Shown one piece after another: positions 15,911-24,665 of a stretch of 36,710 bases of DNA; position 1 is the first letter of the stretch, and the number at the start of each line of letters is the position of its first letter. A model generated the notes under the pieces. It did not search any database, was not told the origin of the DNA, and saw only the letters and a program-made list of their open reading frames with translations. A program made the position numbers and the translations under genes. This stretch comes from Candidatus Hungatella pullicola. Lineage in GTDB: Bacteria; Bacillota; Clostridia; Lachnospirales; Lachnospiraceae. The stretch lies in NCBI GenBank assembly GCA_019114305.1, contig DXFU01000044.1:1-36710 (forward strand), written 5' to 3'.

Positions 15911-15961
15911 AAAAAACCTTGGAGAGAAAACACAAAAAGTGCATCTCTCCAAGGTTTTTAT
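15911..15961. terminator. Bidirectional terminator between BASS gene and sugar cluster
   Basis: AAAAACCTTGGAGAGA pairs with TCTCTCCAAGGTTTTT across a loop of about 16 bases. A- and T-runs on both flanks serve both strands. Confidence 0.85.
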
Positions 15962-15978
15962 TTCTTTCACATAACCTT

Positions 15979-16893
15979 TCATTCCCTATGAAATAAAAAC
16001 TTTATATTCCCGCTTTTTTCCTCTCCCGGCATAACCCACAGAAGACCGGATTGTTTTTTATATCCCTTTGCATATAAATTAAAACAGTCTGTGGAACAGG
16101 ACTGATTCTCAATGCAGAAAGCGTCTCCCTTGGGAGTAAACACTACAACATGACCAAATTCTTCAGACACCTTCAGGGTGAGGGTCATATCGTCATAATA
16201 GATTCTGCTGTCCTCTCCCTTTCTGCAGCTGGTATAAACATGATCCAGATTGAGGGAATCAACCAAAACCGGAACGGTCAGATCCATATCGGTTCCTTTG
16301 GTCTCTATGAGACGGCCTGTAGGAATCTTTTCCTCTGTCATCTCCATGACAGTATCTGCGGGAACCTGTATTTTAACCTGCTGCCCCCTCTTGCTGAAAT
16401 AAGGATGAATCGCGATTCCGTATGCCATAGGAGCAGTACCTGTATTTTTCACCTTGTATTCCCACACGGCCTTCTCTTCCGTAAGACGAACTGTAACAAA
16501 CAGCTGACTGGGGAAGGGATAGAAGGAGTAATCCGGCTGATTTTCATTCCATTCCACCATTCCCGTCAGGGCCACCTGTTTTTCCTCACAGATCTCCTCA
16601 TATACCTGAAAGCTCATATTCTTCACCAGTCCATGCATTCTGGCAGCATACGTTTTATCTCCCACTGTAATCCGCTCTCCCTGAGACCGATTTGGTGTGG
16701 GATATAAAACTGGAACTCCATAGGTAGCTCTCCGCTCATACCTGCTTTCATCCCAGGCTATCACATTCTCTCCCTTCCATGAAAGAGCATAAATTTTCAT
16801 CCCATCCCAGGGACTGACCAAAGCTTCCATATCTCCGCAGCTACATACGTAAACATCTTTCCCCTTCCATACATCCTTCTTTAACTGTGACAT
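15979..16893 (-). CDS. Aldose 1-epimerase-like protein
   Basis: A galactose-mutarotase-fold protein of 304 residues, expected to interconvert anomers of a free sugar or sugar derivative. Visible features are the N-terminal beta-sandwich start, TPNRSQGERI (family Asn-Arg), HGLVKNMSF (first His), and AIHPYF (second His). The match is to the family, not to a specific substrate. An AAGGA site lies just before the ATG, weak but usable. It is the last gene before the terminator, transcribed from its own likely promoter (16949-16977), and lies downstream of the isomerase cluster. Confidence 0.82.
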   Translation of the reverse strand: MSQLKKDVWKGKDVYVCSCGDMEALVSPWDGMKIYALSWKGENVIAWDESRYERRATYGVPVLYPTPNRSQGERITVGDKTYAARMHGLVKNMSFQVYEEICEEKQVALTGMVEWNENQPDYSFYPFPSQLFVTVRLTEEKAVWEYKVKNTGTAPMAYGIAIHPYFSKRGQQVKIQVPADTVMEMTEEKIPTGRLIETKGTDMDLTVPVLVDSLNLDHVYTSCRKGEDSRIYYDDMTLTLKVSEEFGHVVVFTPKGDAFCIENQSCSTDCFNLYAKGYKKQSGLLWVMPGEEKSGNIKFLFHRE

Positions 16894-16925
16894 GTTATCC
16901 TTCTCCTCTCCACTTCTGTCATGAT

Positions 16926-16977
16926 GGCAATCATTGCCCTTTTGCCCTATTATGACTTATTTTTTCTCTTTCTACAA
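16926..16977 (-). promoter_or_regulatory. Probable promoter and operator of the aldose epimerase gene
   Basis: On the complement, TTGTAG (16972-16977) and CATAAT (16949-16954) are 17 bases apart. A 13-base inverted repeat, GGCAAT-N-ATTGCC (16926-16938), lies about ten bases beyond the -10, in a good position for a repressor. The protein that would bind is not known. Confidence 0.45.
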
Positions 16978-16997
16978 GATCTTTTTTCCCTCCTCCA

Positions 16998-17101
16998 TAA
17001 AAACTGGGACAGACTCCAAAAAACAGAAGCAGCCCCCAATGATTAGATTTTGATCTAACTTTTGGAAACTGCTTCTTCGTTCACAATCTGTCCCGTTTTT
17101 T
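16998..17101. repeat. 100-nt nested palindromic element
   Basis: The outer arms AAAACTGGGACAGA and TCTGTCCCGTTTT pair through 13 bases with one bulged T. Inside, AAGCAG pairs with CTGCTT, CCAA with TTGG, and TTAGAT with ATCTAA around a TTTG loop. The A-run and T-run flanks mean it may also act as a terminator in both directions. It lies between the isomerase gene and the aldose epimerase gene. Its length and nesting exceed a normal terminator and suggest a small mobile-type repeat or a structured RNA. Confidence 0.7.
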
Positions 17102-17131
17102 CAATTATAACCCACAGCTGTTTAAAACGCT

Positions 17132-18610
17132 TTACGCAAATGGATTTTCAGAAGGATAAAGCATTCCTTTTGGCTGATTGAAACCAATATCCTCTACTCC
17201 TAAATATTTAAAGATCTCAAACAGCGCTTTGCCGTAATGGCCAAAGGCCACTGCGCCATGGTGAGGATAATTCTTCTCTACCAGAACGTGACGATAGAAT
17301 CTTCCCATTTCCGGAATAGCAAATACACCGATAGAACCAAAGGAACGGGTAGCTACAGGAAGAACCTCACCCTGAGCTACGTATGCCTTTAACTGGCAGT
17401 CCGCTGTACTCTGGAGACGGAAGAAAGTAATATCCCCCGGCATAATATCTCCCTCCAAAGTTCCCTGGGTTACCTCTTCCGGAAGATTTCTTGCCATGAT
17501 CATCTGATACTTCATGGAGCAGGCTGAAAGCTTTCTGGAGCAGGTATTTCCACAATGGAATCCCATAAAGGTATCCTTGTGGGTATAGTTATACTTGCCT
17601 TTAATATCTTCTTCATACATATCAGCTGGTACAGTATTGTTTATATCTAGCAGGGTAACCGCATCCATACTTACGCAGGTTCCGATAAACTCACTGAGAG
17701 CTCCGTAAATATCTACCTCGCAGGATACGGGGATTCCCATTCCTGTAAGACGGCTGTTTACGTAGCATGGAACAAAGCCAAACTGAGTTTGGAACGCAGG
17801 CCAGCATTTTCCCGCAATTGCCACATATTTTCTGTAACCTCTGTGCTCTTCCACCCAATCCAGCAAGGTCAGCTCGTACTGAGCCAGCTTAGGAAGAATT
17901 TCCGGTTTTAAATTGCCGGCTCCCAGCTCTTTCTCCATATCCTTTACCACATCAGGAATTCTCGGATCTCCCTCATGCTTATTGAAGGCTTCAAATAAAT
18001 CAAGTTCGGAATTTTCCTCTATCTCTACGCCCAGATTGTAAAGTTGCTTAATGGGAGCGTTGCAGGCGAGGAAGTTTAACGGGCGAGGACCAAAGCTGAT
18101 AATTTTTAAGCTGGAAAGTCCAACCAAAGTTCTTGCGATTGGAAGGAATTCCTCTATCATATCAGCGCACTCTTCAGCTGTTCCAACTGGATATTCCGGT
18201 ATGTAGGCCTTCACATTTCTCAGCTTCAGATTGTAGCTGGCATTGAGCATACCGCAGTAAGCATCTCCTCTTCCCTGAACCAGGCTGTTTCCTGTCTCCT
18301 CGGCAGCGGCAATGAACATAACCGGTCCGTCAAAATGCTTTGCAAGCAGAGTTTCAGAAATTTCCGGTCCAAAATTGCCAAGATAAACTACTAAAGCGTT
18401 GCATCCTGCCTTAGTAATATCTTCCAATGCCTGCACCATGTGGATTTCACTTTCTACAATACAGATCGGACACTCATAAATATTCTTTTCATCGTATTTT
18501 GCCTTATAAGCCTCAACAAGAGCTTTTCTCCTGTTAACAGACAAGGATTCCGGGAAGCAGTCTCTGCTTACTGCAACGATTCCCACTTTTAACTCAGGTA
18601 TGTTGTTCAT
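17132..18610 (-). CDS. L-fucose/L-arabinose isomerase-family enzyme
   Basis: Enzymes of this family interconvert aldoses and ketoses (for example L-fucose/L-fuculose, D-arabinose/D-ribulose) using Mn. The N-terminal half begins LKVGIVAVSRDCFPESL. Likely metal ligands are Glu in CEVDIYGALSE, Asp in LLDINNTVP and His in HHGAVAFGHYG. Related segments include FGPRPLNFLACN. ATG 18610 is chosen because GGAGG lies nine bases upstream, giving 492 residues; the longer ORF would add 22 residues without a site. It lies 83 bases after the DUF4867 gene in a sugar cluster. The substrate is not known. Confidence 0.85.
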   Translation of the reverse strand: MNNIPELKVGIVAVSRDCFPESLSVNRRKALVEAYKAKYDEKNIYECPICIVESEIHMVQALEDITKAGCNALVVYLGNFGPEISETLLAKHFDGPVMFIAAAEETGNSLVQGRGDAYCGMLNASYNLKLRNVKAYIPEYPVGTAEECADMIEEFLPIARTLVGLSSLKIISFGPRPLNFLACNAPIKQLYNLGVEIEENSELDLFEAFNKHEGDPRIPDVVKDMEKELGAGNLKPEILPKLAQYELTLLDWVEEHRGYRKYVAIAGKCWPAFQTQFGFVPCYVNSRLTGMGIPVSCEVDIYGALSEFIGTCVSMDAVTLLDINNTVPADMYEEDIKGKYNYTHKDTFMGFHCGNTCSRKLSACSMKYQMIMARNLPEEVTQGTLEGDIMPGDITFFRLQSTADCQLKAYVAQGEVLPVATRSFGSIGVFAIPEMGRFYRHVLVEKNYPHHGAVAFGHYGKALFEIFKYLGVEDIGFNQPKGMLYPSENPFA

Positions 18611-18693
18611 TTTTGTTTTCCTCCATTCTGTCCGGAGAGAGAACACATGGTTCCCTTCCGACTCCTCTCTTTTCATGATTCCCCGTAACGTTT

Positions 18694-19320
18694 TTATTCA
18701 ATGGTCAGGTTTTCACCCTTCAGGCCGATAAAGGCACCTTCCGGAAGCCCTCCCGCTTCATGGCCGATCAGCCATTTATTTCTGGCAAATAGAAGCCTGT
18801 CCTCACTGTTTTTCTCCTCAATGGTTTCCATATCCTGATTGGTTCCCATAGGAAGAATCACAACGCATCGAAATCCTTTGTCCTCTGTATGGCAGGGAGC
18901 ATAGTGAAGGGTTGTTCCATAAACCTCAATTACGCTTCCAGCAGGAACCAGAAATGCTTCCATAAGGGAAGTATCATAGGTTCCGTCTTCAGCAATATCC
19001 TGCTGTCTGCCCAGAATCAGAACCAAATCTGTGACTGCTACATTAATCTCTGAATTTCTGTGGTATTCCACCGCATTCAGCTTTTTATTATGTCCATTGC
19101 AGTAGCCGACCTGGACAGGCATCTGTCCCCAGAGGTTCTTTTCCATCTCTTTGCATACAGACAGAGCCTCCATTTCCGGAACAGACGGAACATAGATTAC
19201 ATCTTCAGGAAGAGGTGTTTTTTCCATTTCCTGCAGCAGCTCATCTATCTGGTATCCGGTTATAATCCTTCCATAAGTCTTAAATTCCGGATCCGTTATC
19301 TTCTTAACAGAAATTCCCAT
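18694..19320 (-). CDS. DUF4867 family protein (cupin-like)
   Basis: A 208-residue protein that I match to DUF4867 from memory of its N-terminus (VKKITDPEFKTYGRII) and its place in sugar clusters. The centre has a cupin-like pattern: NGHNKKLNAVEYHRNSE (His, Glu, His), a middle strand DLVLILGRQQDI, and AFLVPAGSVIEVYGTTLHYAPC (a later His). Such residues are consistent with a metal-binding cupin, possibly an isomerase or hydrolase. The role is not established. A GGGAGTGAG site supports the ATG. It is 21 bases from the aldolase gene, so co-transcription is likely. Confidence 0.75.
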   Translation of the reverse strand: MGISVKKITDPEFKTYGRIITGYQIDELLQEMEKTPLPEDVIYVPSVPEMEALSVCKEMEKNLWGQMPVQVGYCNGHNKKLNAVEYHRNSEINVAVTDLVLILGRQQDIAEDGTYDTSLMEAFLVPAGSVIEVYGTTLHYAPCHTEDKGFRCVVILPMGTNQDMETIEEKNSEDRLLFARNKWLIGHEAGGLPEGAFIGLKGENLTIE

Positions 19321-19340
19321 ATGTGCTCACTCCCATTTGT

Positions 19341-19994
19341 TTATTTTCCAAAAACAGCCTCATAATCCTTTTTGAACTTTTCAATTCCCTGGTCCGTAAG
19401 AGGATGCTTTGTCATCTGAACCAGTACTTTGTAAGGAACTGTGGCAATATCAGCTCCCGCTCTTGCACAGTCAATTACATGAATGGGATTGCGGATGCTG
19501 GCCGCAATGATCTGAGTCGTAATATCATGCATCTGGAAAATATCTGTAATTTCACCGATCAAATCAATTCCCGGCATGGAAATGTCATCTAATCTTCCAA
19601 GGAAAGGAGATACATAAGTAGCTCCCGCTCTGGCCGCTAACAGCGCCTGAGCCGCAGAGAAAATCAGTGTCACATTGGTCTTGATGCCTTCAGCAGTAAG
19701 TACCTTAACTGCCTTTAAGCCTTCTGTAGTCATGGGAATTTTTACTACCATGTTGGGATGAATTGCCGCAATCTGGCGTCCTTCTTCAATCATTCCCTCC
19801 GCTGTCTCTGTAGTTGCTTTTACCTCCCCGCTGATAGGTCCGTCTACAATCGAAGCAATCTCTGCGATTACCTGTCCGAAATCTCTTCCTTCTTTTGCAA
19901 TGAGAGAAGGATTGGTGGTAACACCACAGATAATTCCCATGTCATTGGCCTTACGAATCTCATCTACATTTGCTGTGTCGATAAAAAAACGCAT
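19341..19994 (-). CDS. fsa: Fructose-6-phosphate aldolase / transaldolase-like protein
   Basis: A 217-residue member of the short transaldolase (TalC/FSA) subfamily. The N-terminus [16 protein letters not shown] and [13 protein letters not shown] are signature segments, and the Schiff-base Lys lies in VVKIPMT near residue 85. [14 protein letters not shown] holds conserved substrate residues. Either true transaldolase or fructose-6-phosphate aldolase activity is possible; the two are hard to separate by eye. The start has an AAGGAGG site. It lies between the kinase gene (36 bases upstream) and the DUF4867 gene, fitting the processing of pentose-derived phosphates. Confidence 0.92.
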   Translation of the reverse strand: MRFFIDTANVDEIRKANDMGIICGVTTNPSLIAKEGRDFGQVIAEIASIVDGPISGEVKATTETAEGMIEEGRQIAAIHPNMVVKIPMTTEGLKAVKVLTAEGIKTNVTLIFSAAQALLAARAGATYVSPFLGRLDDISMPGIDLIGEITDIFQMHDITTQIIAASIRNPIHVIDCARAGADIATVPYKVLVQMTKHPLTDQGIEKFKKDYEAVFGK

Positions 19995-20030
19995 TTCATT
20001 TTCCTCCTTAAAATCTCAAAAAATATCTCT

Positions 20031-21557
20031 TTAAGAAAGAGCAGCCAATTCCTTGTAGCTGTCTTTCAAATTGTCATAAAGCCTTTTATACAGCTGATGG
20101 TATTTGTTATAGATCTCAGTCTGTTCTTTAACCGGGCTGGTAGACTGCTTTTCGCTGATCAGCTTTGAACAGGCCTCCTCCACAGATGGATATAACCCGC
20201 AGCCAACCCCTGCCAAAATAGCAACACCCAAAGCCGGTCCTTCTGTCTGAACTACGGTTTTTACGGAACAATCATAAAGATCTGCCAGCATCTGTCTCCA
20301 TATGGGGCTTTTTCCTCCGCCTCCGCAGGCCATCATCTGGTCTACCTCAATCCCCATCTCTGCCAGAATATCATTGCAGTCCGCAAGAGAATAAGAAACG
20401 CCTTCCATCACAGCCCGAAGAAGATGGGCCTTTGTATGGATAGCGGAAAGCCCGAAGAATACCCCTCTGCAGTCTGGATCCAAATGAGGGGTTCTTTCTC
20501 CCATCAAATATGGAAGATAAATTAACTTATCGCTTCCCTCCGGAATCTTCTCAACATCCTGATTAATCAGATCATATACGTCAACCCCCTGCTTGTCCGC
20601 CTCTGCCACATAATCCTGACAGAAATTATCCTTAAACCACTTTAAGGACAATCCGGCGCCCTGGGTCACTCCCATCACATGCCAGGTACCAGGCACCGCT
20701 GCGCAGCAGGTATGTACTCTTCCTTTTGGATCAATGGTAATCTTACTGCTGTGGGCAAATACAACGCCGGAAGTTCCGATGGTAGTAAAAGCCGTTCCAT
20801 CTGTAACTACACCCGTACCTACTGCAGCTGCCGCGTTATCTCCAGCGCCTCCCACAACCTTAGTATTCTGAGAAAGTCCTGTCATCTGGGCAATCTCAGG
20901 AAGCAGGGAACCTGTTACCTGACAGGACTCATAGACCTTGCCCAGCAGCGCTCTGTCGATCTCCAGCTTATCCAGCACCTCCTGGGACCAGCATCTGCCC
21001 GGAACATCTAACAGCTGCATTCCGCTGGCATCTGACACTTCTGTGGCAAACACGCCAGTGAGAACGTAACGGATATAATCCTTTGGAAGAAGAATGTGTC
21101 TGCAGCGCGCATAATTTTCCGGTTCATTTTTTCTCACCCAAAGAATTTTAGCGGCTGTCCAGCCAGTAAGGGGCGGATTGGCTGTAATCTCAATCCAGCG
21201 CTCTCTTGGCATAATAGCCAGCATATCCTCTACTTCTGCTCCTGTTCTCTGGTCACACCAGATGATAGAAGGCCGAATCACTTCTCCCTCTTCATCCAGC
21301 ATTACAAGTCCATGCATCTGACCGGAAATACCGATAGCCTTAATGGAGTCTTTTTTTGCTCCGGACTGGGAAAACACCTGAGCCAGAGTATGAAGAACCG
21401 CCTGTTTCCAATCCTCAGGCTTCTGCTCCGCCCAGCCATTGTGAGGCTGATAAAGAGGATATTCCTCAGAAGCGGACGCAACCACACCGCCATTCTCGTC
21501 AAAGAGAACGGTTTTGGTAGCGGATGTCCCAACGTCAATCCCTATGAGATAATTCAT
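20031..21557 (-). CDS. xylB: Xylulokinase-like FGGY carbohydrate kinase
   Basis: FGGY kinases phosphorylate ketoses or polyols with ATP. The N-terminus YLIGIDVGTSATKTVLFDE holds the ATPase fold phosphate loop, SGQMHGLVMLDE matches the XylB subgroup, and the second-domain motifs GGAGDNAAAAVGTG and GGGGKSPIWRQMLADLYD are present. At 508 residues it is full length. An AAAGGAGGAG site supports the start. TATAAT lies upstream, but I see no clear -35. It is the first gene of the cluster. The family assignment is good; D-xylulose, D-ribulose or a related ketose could be the substrate, since the isomerase next to it is of the fucose/arabinose type. Confidence 0.9.
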   Translation of the reverse strand: MNYLIGIDVGTSATKTVLFDENGGVVASASEEYPLYQPHNGWAEQKPEDWKQAVLHTLAQVFSQSGAKKDSIKAIGISGQMHGLVMLDEEGEVIRPSIIWCDQRTGAEVEDMLAIMPRERWIEITANPPLTGWTAAKILWVRKNEPENYARCRHILLPKDYIRYVLTGVFATEVSDASGMQLLDVPGRCWSQEVLDKLEIDRALLGKVYESCQVTGSLLPEIAQMTGLSQNTKVVGGAGDNAAAAVGTGVVTDGTAFTTIGTSGVVFAHSSKITIDPKGRVHTCCAAVPGTWHVMGVTQGAGLSLKWFKDNFCQDYVAEADKQGVDVYDLINQDVEKIPEGSDKLIYLPYLMGERTPHLDPDCRGVFFGLSAIHTKAHLLRAVMEGVSYSLADCNDILAEMGIEVDQMMACGGGGKSPIWRQMLADLYDCSVKTVVQTEGPALGVAILAGVGCGLYPSVEEACSKLISEKQSTSPVKEQTEIYNKYHQLYKRLYDNLKDSYKELAALS

Positions 21558-21711
21558 TCCTTCTCCTCCTTTATTACAGTTAATTTGATTATAATATATA
21601 AGCAGCGAAAAAACGAGCTGTTAATTGTCCTTCTTATAGTCTTTTCTTGTACTTTTTTTATCTTTTCTTTTCTTGCTCTCCTTTTTCTTCCCAGTATCCT
21701 GTCATTGACAG

Positions 21712-21757
21712 CAAAAAAACCGCCAGGCCATGGAGCATCCCACAGCCTGACGGCAGA
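21712..21757 (-). terminator. Terminator of the cmk-ispH-rpsA transcript
   Basis: In the transcript, GCCGTCAGGC pairs with GCCTGGCGGT around a 14-base loop, followed by seven T. It lies just past the rpsA stop codon. Confidence 0.88.
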
Positions 21758-21775
21758 TTTTCAGTTTATGTTCGA

Positions 21776-22879
21776 TTATTCCTGAGAATCAGAATATACA
21801 GCCTCTTCCTCAGCAGCAGCCTCCTCCTGATTCTGGAGAGCTTTCATACTTAAGCTGATCTTCTTATCTTCCTCATTGAAATCTACGACCTTAGCCTCGA
21901 TCTCCTGACCAATCTTTAATACATCAGCCGGCTTATCTACATGCTCCTTGGAAATCTGAGATACATGAAGCAGGGCATCCACACCTGGCTCCAGCTCTAC
22001 GAAAGCGCCGAAATCAGTCATACGGGCAACTTTACCTTTTACAATATTTCCAGCAGCATACTTTACAGCAGCGTCTTTCCATGGATTCGTCTCCGGGAAC
22101 TTAAGGCTTAAAGCAATCTTGTCACCATTAATCTCCTTGATTAATACCTTAATGGACTCACCAGCCTTGAATACCTTCTTAGGATTCTCAACTCTGCCCC
22201 AGCTCATCTCAGAAATGTGAAGTAAACCGTCCGCACCTCCTAAGTCAATGAAAGCACCGAAGTCGGTTACATTCTTAATGGTTCCCTCTACCACATCACC
22301 CGGATGGATTCTCTCAAATAATTCCTTCTGAAGTTCAGCTCTCTTAGCAATCATAAGCTGCTTTCTGTCGCCAATGATTCTTCTTCTTCTCGGATTGAAT
22401 TCTGTAATAACAAACTCGATATCCTGATCTGCGTATTTAGACAAATCCTTTTCATATGTGTCGGATACCAGGCTTGCTGGAATGAAGACTCTAGCGCCTT
22501 CCACTACAACACTTAAACCACCGTCAAGTACCTGAGCAACCTTAGCTGTCAGCACTTCATGGTTCTCAAATGCTTCCTCCAGTCTCTTATTTCCCTTATC
22601 TGCTGCCAGTCTCTTGTAGGATAATGCAACCTGCCCCTCTCCATCGTTTACCTTAACGACTTTGGCTTCCATTTCATCACCTACCTGTACAGCAGTGGTG
22701 AGATCTAAATTCTGGTCATCCGTGTACTCGTTACGCGGGATGATGCCGTCGGACTTGTAACCTATATTCAAGACGATTTCATCTTCTTTCACGTCGATGA
22801 CTTTACCAGTGACGATCTCTCCTGTACGTATTGTTTTTAATGATTCCTCTAACATTTGTTCAAAACTTAATTCTGACAT
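21776..22879 (-). CDS. rpsA: 30S ribosomal protein S1-like, four S1 domains
   Basis: S1 proteins bind mRNA and promote its entry to the 30S subunit. Four S1 (OB) repeats are visible. They begin near residues 18 (TGEIVTGKVIDVKEDEIVL), 104, 190 (PGDVVEGTIKNVTDFGAFIDL) and 275 (NIVKGKVARMTDFGAFVEL). The last two are the most canonical, with GLLHISEMSW and ALLHVSQIS. The 367-residue Firmicutes form is shorter than the six-domain E. coli protein. The Glu-rich tail ends the protein. AGGAGG supports the start. It overlaps ispH by 20 bases, so the two are translated together. Confidence 0.93.
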   Translation of the reverse strand: MSELSFEQMLEESLKTIRTGEIVTGKVIDVKEDEIVLNIGYKSDGIIPRNEYTDDQNLDLTTAVQVGDEMEAKVVKVNDGEGQVALSYKRLAADKGNKRLEEAFENHEVLTAKVAQVLDGGLSVVVEGARVFIPASLVSDTYEKDLSKYADQDIEFVITEFNPRRRRIIGDRKQLMIAKRAELQKELFERIHPGDVVEGTIKNVTDFGAFIDLGGADGLLHISEMSWGRVENPKKVFKAGESIKVLIKEINGDKIALSLKFPETNPWKDAAVKYAAGNIVKGKVARMTDFGAFVELEPGVDALLHVSQISKEHVDKPADVLKIGQEIEAKVVDFNEEDKKISLSMKALQNQEEAAAEEEAVYSDSQE

Positions 22880-23762
22880 TAGTATGAACCTCCTCGATAA
22901 TATAATTAGGGGTTGAGGCCCCCGCAGTAATACCTATGCTGCGCACAGAATTCACACATTCAGGATCAAAATCACCTAGTGTCTGGATATAGTAAGTATT
23001 CTTACACTCCTTTTGGCATATCTCGTACAGCTTCTGGGTATTGGAACTGTTCTTTCCGCCAATCACAATCATGGCATCTACCTCGGAAGCTATCCGTTTT
23101 GCTTCCACTTGTCTTTCCTGTGTTGCATTGCAAATTGTATTTAAAACAAGTATATCATACCTCGTTTCGGAGAATTTTTCAACTAAATCTTGAAATTTCT
23201 TGTAATTAAATGTCGTCTGAGACACGATACACAATTTTTCCCCTTCCGGAAGAGCAAGCTTTTGAATCTGCTCAGGGGTTTCTACCACTAAAGTATGTTC
23301 ATTTCCCCAGCCTTTAATACCTTCCACCTCAGGATGTGCCTCATTTCCGATAATAATCAGGCGGCGTCCGGCCTGATTCTGTTCCTGGGCAATTCTGTGA
23401 ATCTTCTTTACAAAAGGACAGGTGGCATCTATAATCTCCACTCCATTGGCTTCCAGAATATCGTATACCCTTCTGGCTGCGCCGTGAGAACGGATAATTA
23501 CTACTCCTTCTTTCAGATTCCTCAGCTGCTCTTCTGACTCAATTACCTTTACGCCTTTTGCCTCCAGATCCTTTACCACCTCTTCGTTGTGAATAATAGG
23601 GCCGTAGGTATAAATAGGCTTTGAAGTTTTTCCAATTTGCTGGTAAACAGTTTCTACCGCCTTTTTTACTCCAAAACAAAAGCCGGCGGTCTTGGCCACA
23701 ATCACCCTGGGCCCTTCCTGGTTCTTGACAGACTTTGACACGAAATGATCCGGCTGGCTCAT
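22860..23762 (-). CDS. ispH: 4-hydroxy-3-methylbut-2-enyl diphosphate reductase
   Basis: IspH makes IPP and DMAPP in the last step of the non-mevalonate isoprenoid pathway, using a [4Fe-4S] cluster. The three cluster Cys are in AGFCFGVKKA (C29), DATCPFVKK and LNTICNATQERQ. Active-site segments IRSHGAA, NEAHPEV and the C-terminal SSNTQKL and GASTPNYIIEEV are all present. ATG 23762 is chosen because GGGGG lies before it, giving 300 residues. Its start overlaps the cmk stop as ATGA, and its end overlaps rpsA by 20 bases; in many Clostridia these genes are adjacent or fused. Confidence 0.96.
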   Translation of the reverse strand: MSQPDHFVSKSVKNQEGPRVIVAKTAGFCFGVKKAVETVYQQIGKTSKPIYTYGPIIHNEEVVKDLEAKGVKVIESEEQLRNLKEGVVIIRSHGAARRVYDILEANGVEIIDATCPFVKKIHRIAQEQNQAGRRLIIIGNEAHPEVEGIKGWGNEHTLVVETPEQIQKLALPEGEKLCIVSQTTFNYKKFQDLVEKFSETRYDILVLNTICNATQERQVEAKRIASEVDAMIVIGGKNSSNTQKLYEICQKECKNTYYIQTLGDFDPECVNSVRSIGITAGASTPNYIIEEVHTNVRIKF

Positions 23763-24445
23763 ACCCGTATCCCCCTTTCCTCTGCAAGAGTCATAAGGCA
23801 TTCCACCACTTCCTCTATGGTCATGGAAGAAGTGTCTACCAGCACAGCATCCTCTGCCTTTGTAAGAGGGGAAATCTCACGGTGCATATCACGGTAATCT
23901 CTCTCCTTAATTTCTTCCTCAATGGAAGCCAAATCTGCGGTCTCTCCCTTTTCCTGCAGCTCTTCATATCTTCTCTTTGCTCTGACTTCCGCGCTGGCGG
24001 TCAGGTAAACCTTCAAATCCGCATGGGGCAGAACGCAGGTTCCAATATCTCTTCCATCCATGATAATATTCTCCCGCTTTGCCAGCTCTTTCTGAAGCTG
24101 AGTCAGTTTCTCCCTCACTGCCGGATAAGCAGAAGTGACAGAGGCCGCCGCTCCCACCTGAGGGGTTCGGATCAGACTTGATACATTCTCTCCGTTTAAG
24201 AGAACCTGCTGGATTCCGTTGTCATAGGCAAGACTAACCTCAACTCTGGAAACCTCTCTGGAAATTTCTTTCTCATCTCCCAGATCCATTCCTTTTCTGG
24301 AAAAATATAAAGCGATAGCCCTGTACATGGCTCCTGTATCTACATATACAAATCGGAGCCGTCTGGCCACCTCCCTGGCTATGGTACTCTTTCCTGCTCC
24401 TGCCGGACCATCAATGGCTATATTATAAATAGTTTTCATCTTCAC
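23759..24445 (-). CDS. cmk: Cytidylate kinase
   Basis: Phosphorylates CMP/dCMP to the diphosphate with ATP. The P-loop AIDGPAGAGKST is near residue 10, DTGAMYRAIAL holds the substrate-binding segment, the DGRDIGTCVLPHADLKVYLTAS segment follows, and RYRD-like residues appear in ERDYRDMHREISPL. At 228 residues it is full length. The start is either GTG 24445, best spaced from AAAGGA, or ATG 24439. Its last bases overlap the ispH start (ATGA), indicating translational coupling. Confidence 0.95.
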   Translation of the reverse strand: MKMKTIYNIAIDGPAGAGKSTIAREVARRLRFVYVDTGAMYRAIALYFSRKGMDLGDEKEISREVSRVEVSLAYDNGIQQVLLNGENVSSLIRTPQVGAAASVTSAYPAVREKLTQLQKELAKRENIIMDGRDIGTCVLPHADLKVYLTASAEVRAKRRYEELQEKGETADLASIEEEIKERDYRDMHREISPLTKAEDAVLVDTSSMTIEEVVECLMTLAEERGIRV

Positions 24446-24562
24446 TGCATTCCTTTCATCTGGCTCAGGAAGAAATCTTTCAGACCACGAGCCAAAATTC
24501 TACCCTCTAAGTATAGACGAAAAATCACCTGGAATCAATACAAAGAACATTTCCTTCATGTG

Positions 24563-24616
24563 CAAAAAAACACCGGCAGCCTGCGATTCCATTGAATCCG
24601 CAGCAGACTGCCGGTC
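24563..24616 (-). terminator. Terminator after lipoprotein gene
   Basis: In the transcript, GACCGGCAG pairs with CTGCCGGT, with inner GGATTC/GAATCG-type pairing, followed by seven T. It lies about 50 bases past the lipoprotein stop at 24666. Confidence 0.88.
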
Positions 24617-24665
24617 TGCCTTTCTCCTTTTCCCAGATAAATATCCCTACAGAGCGTCAAACTTC

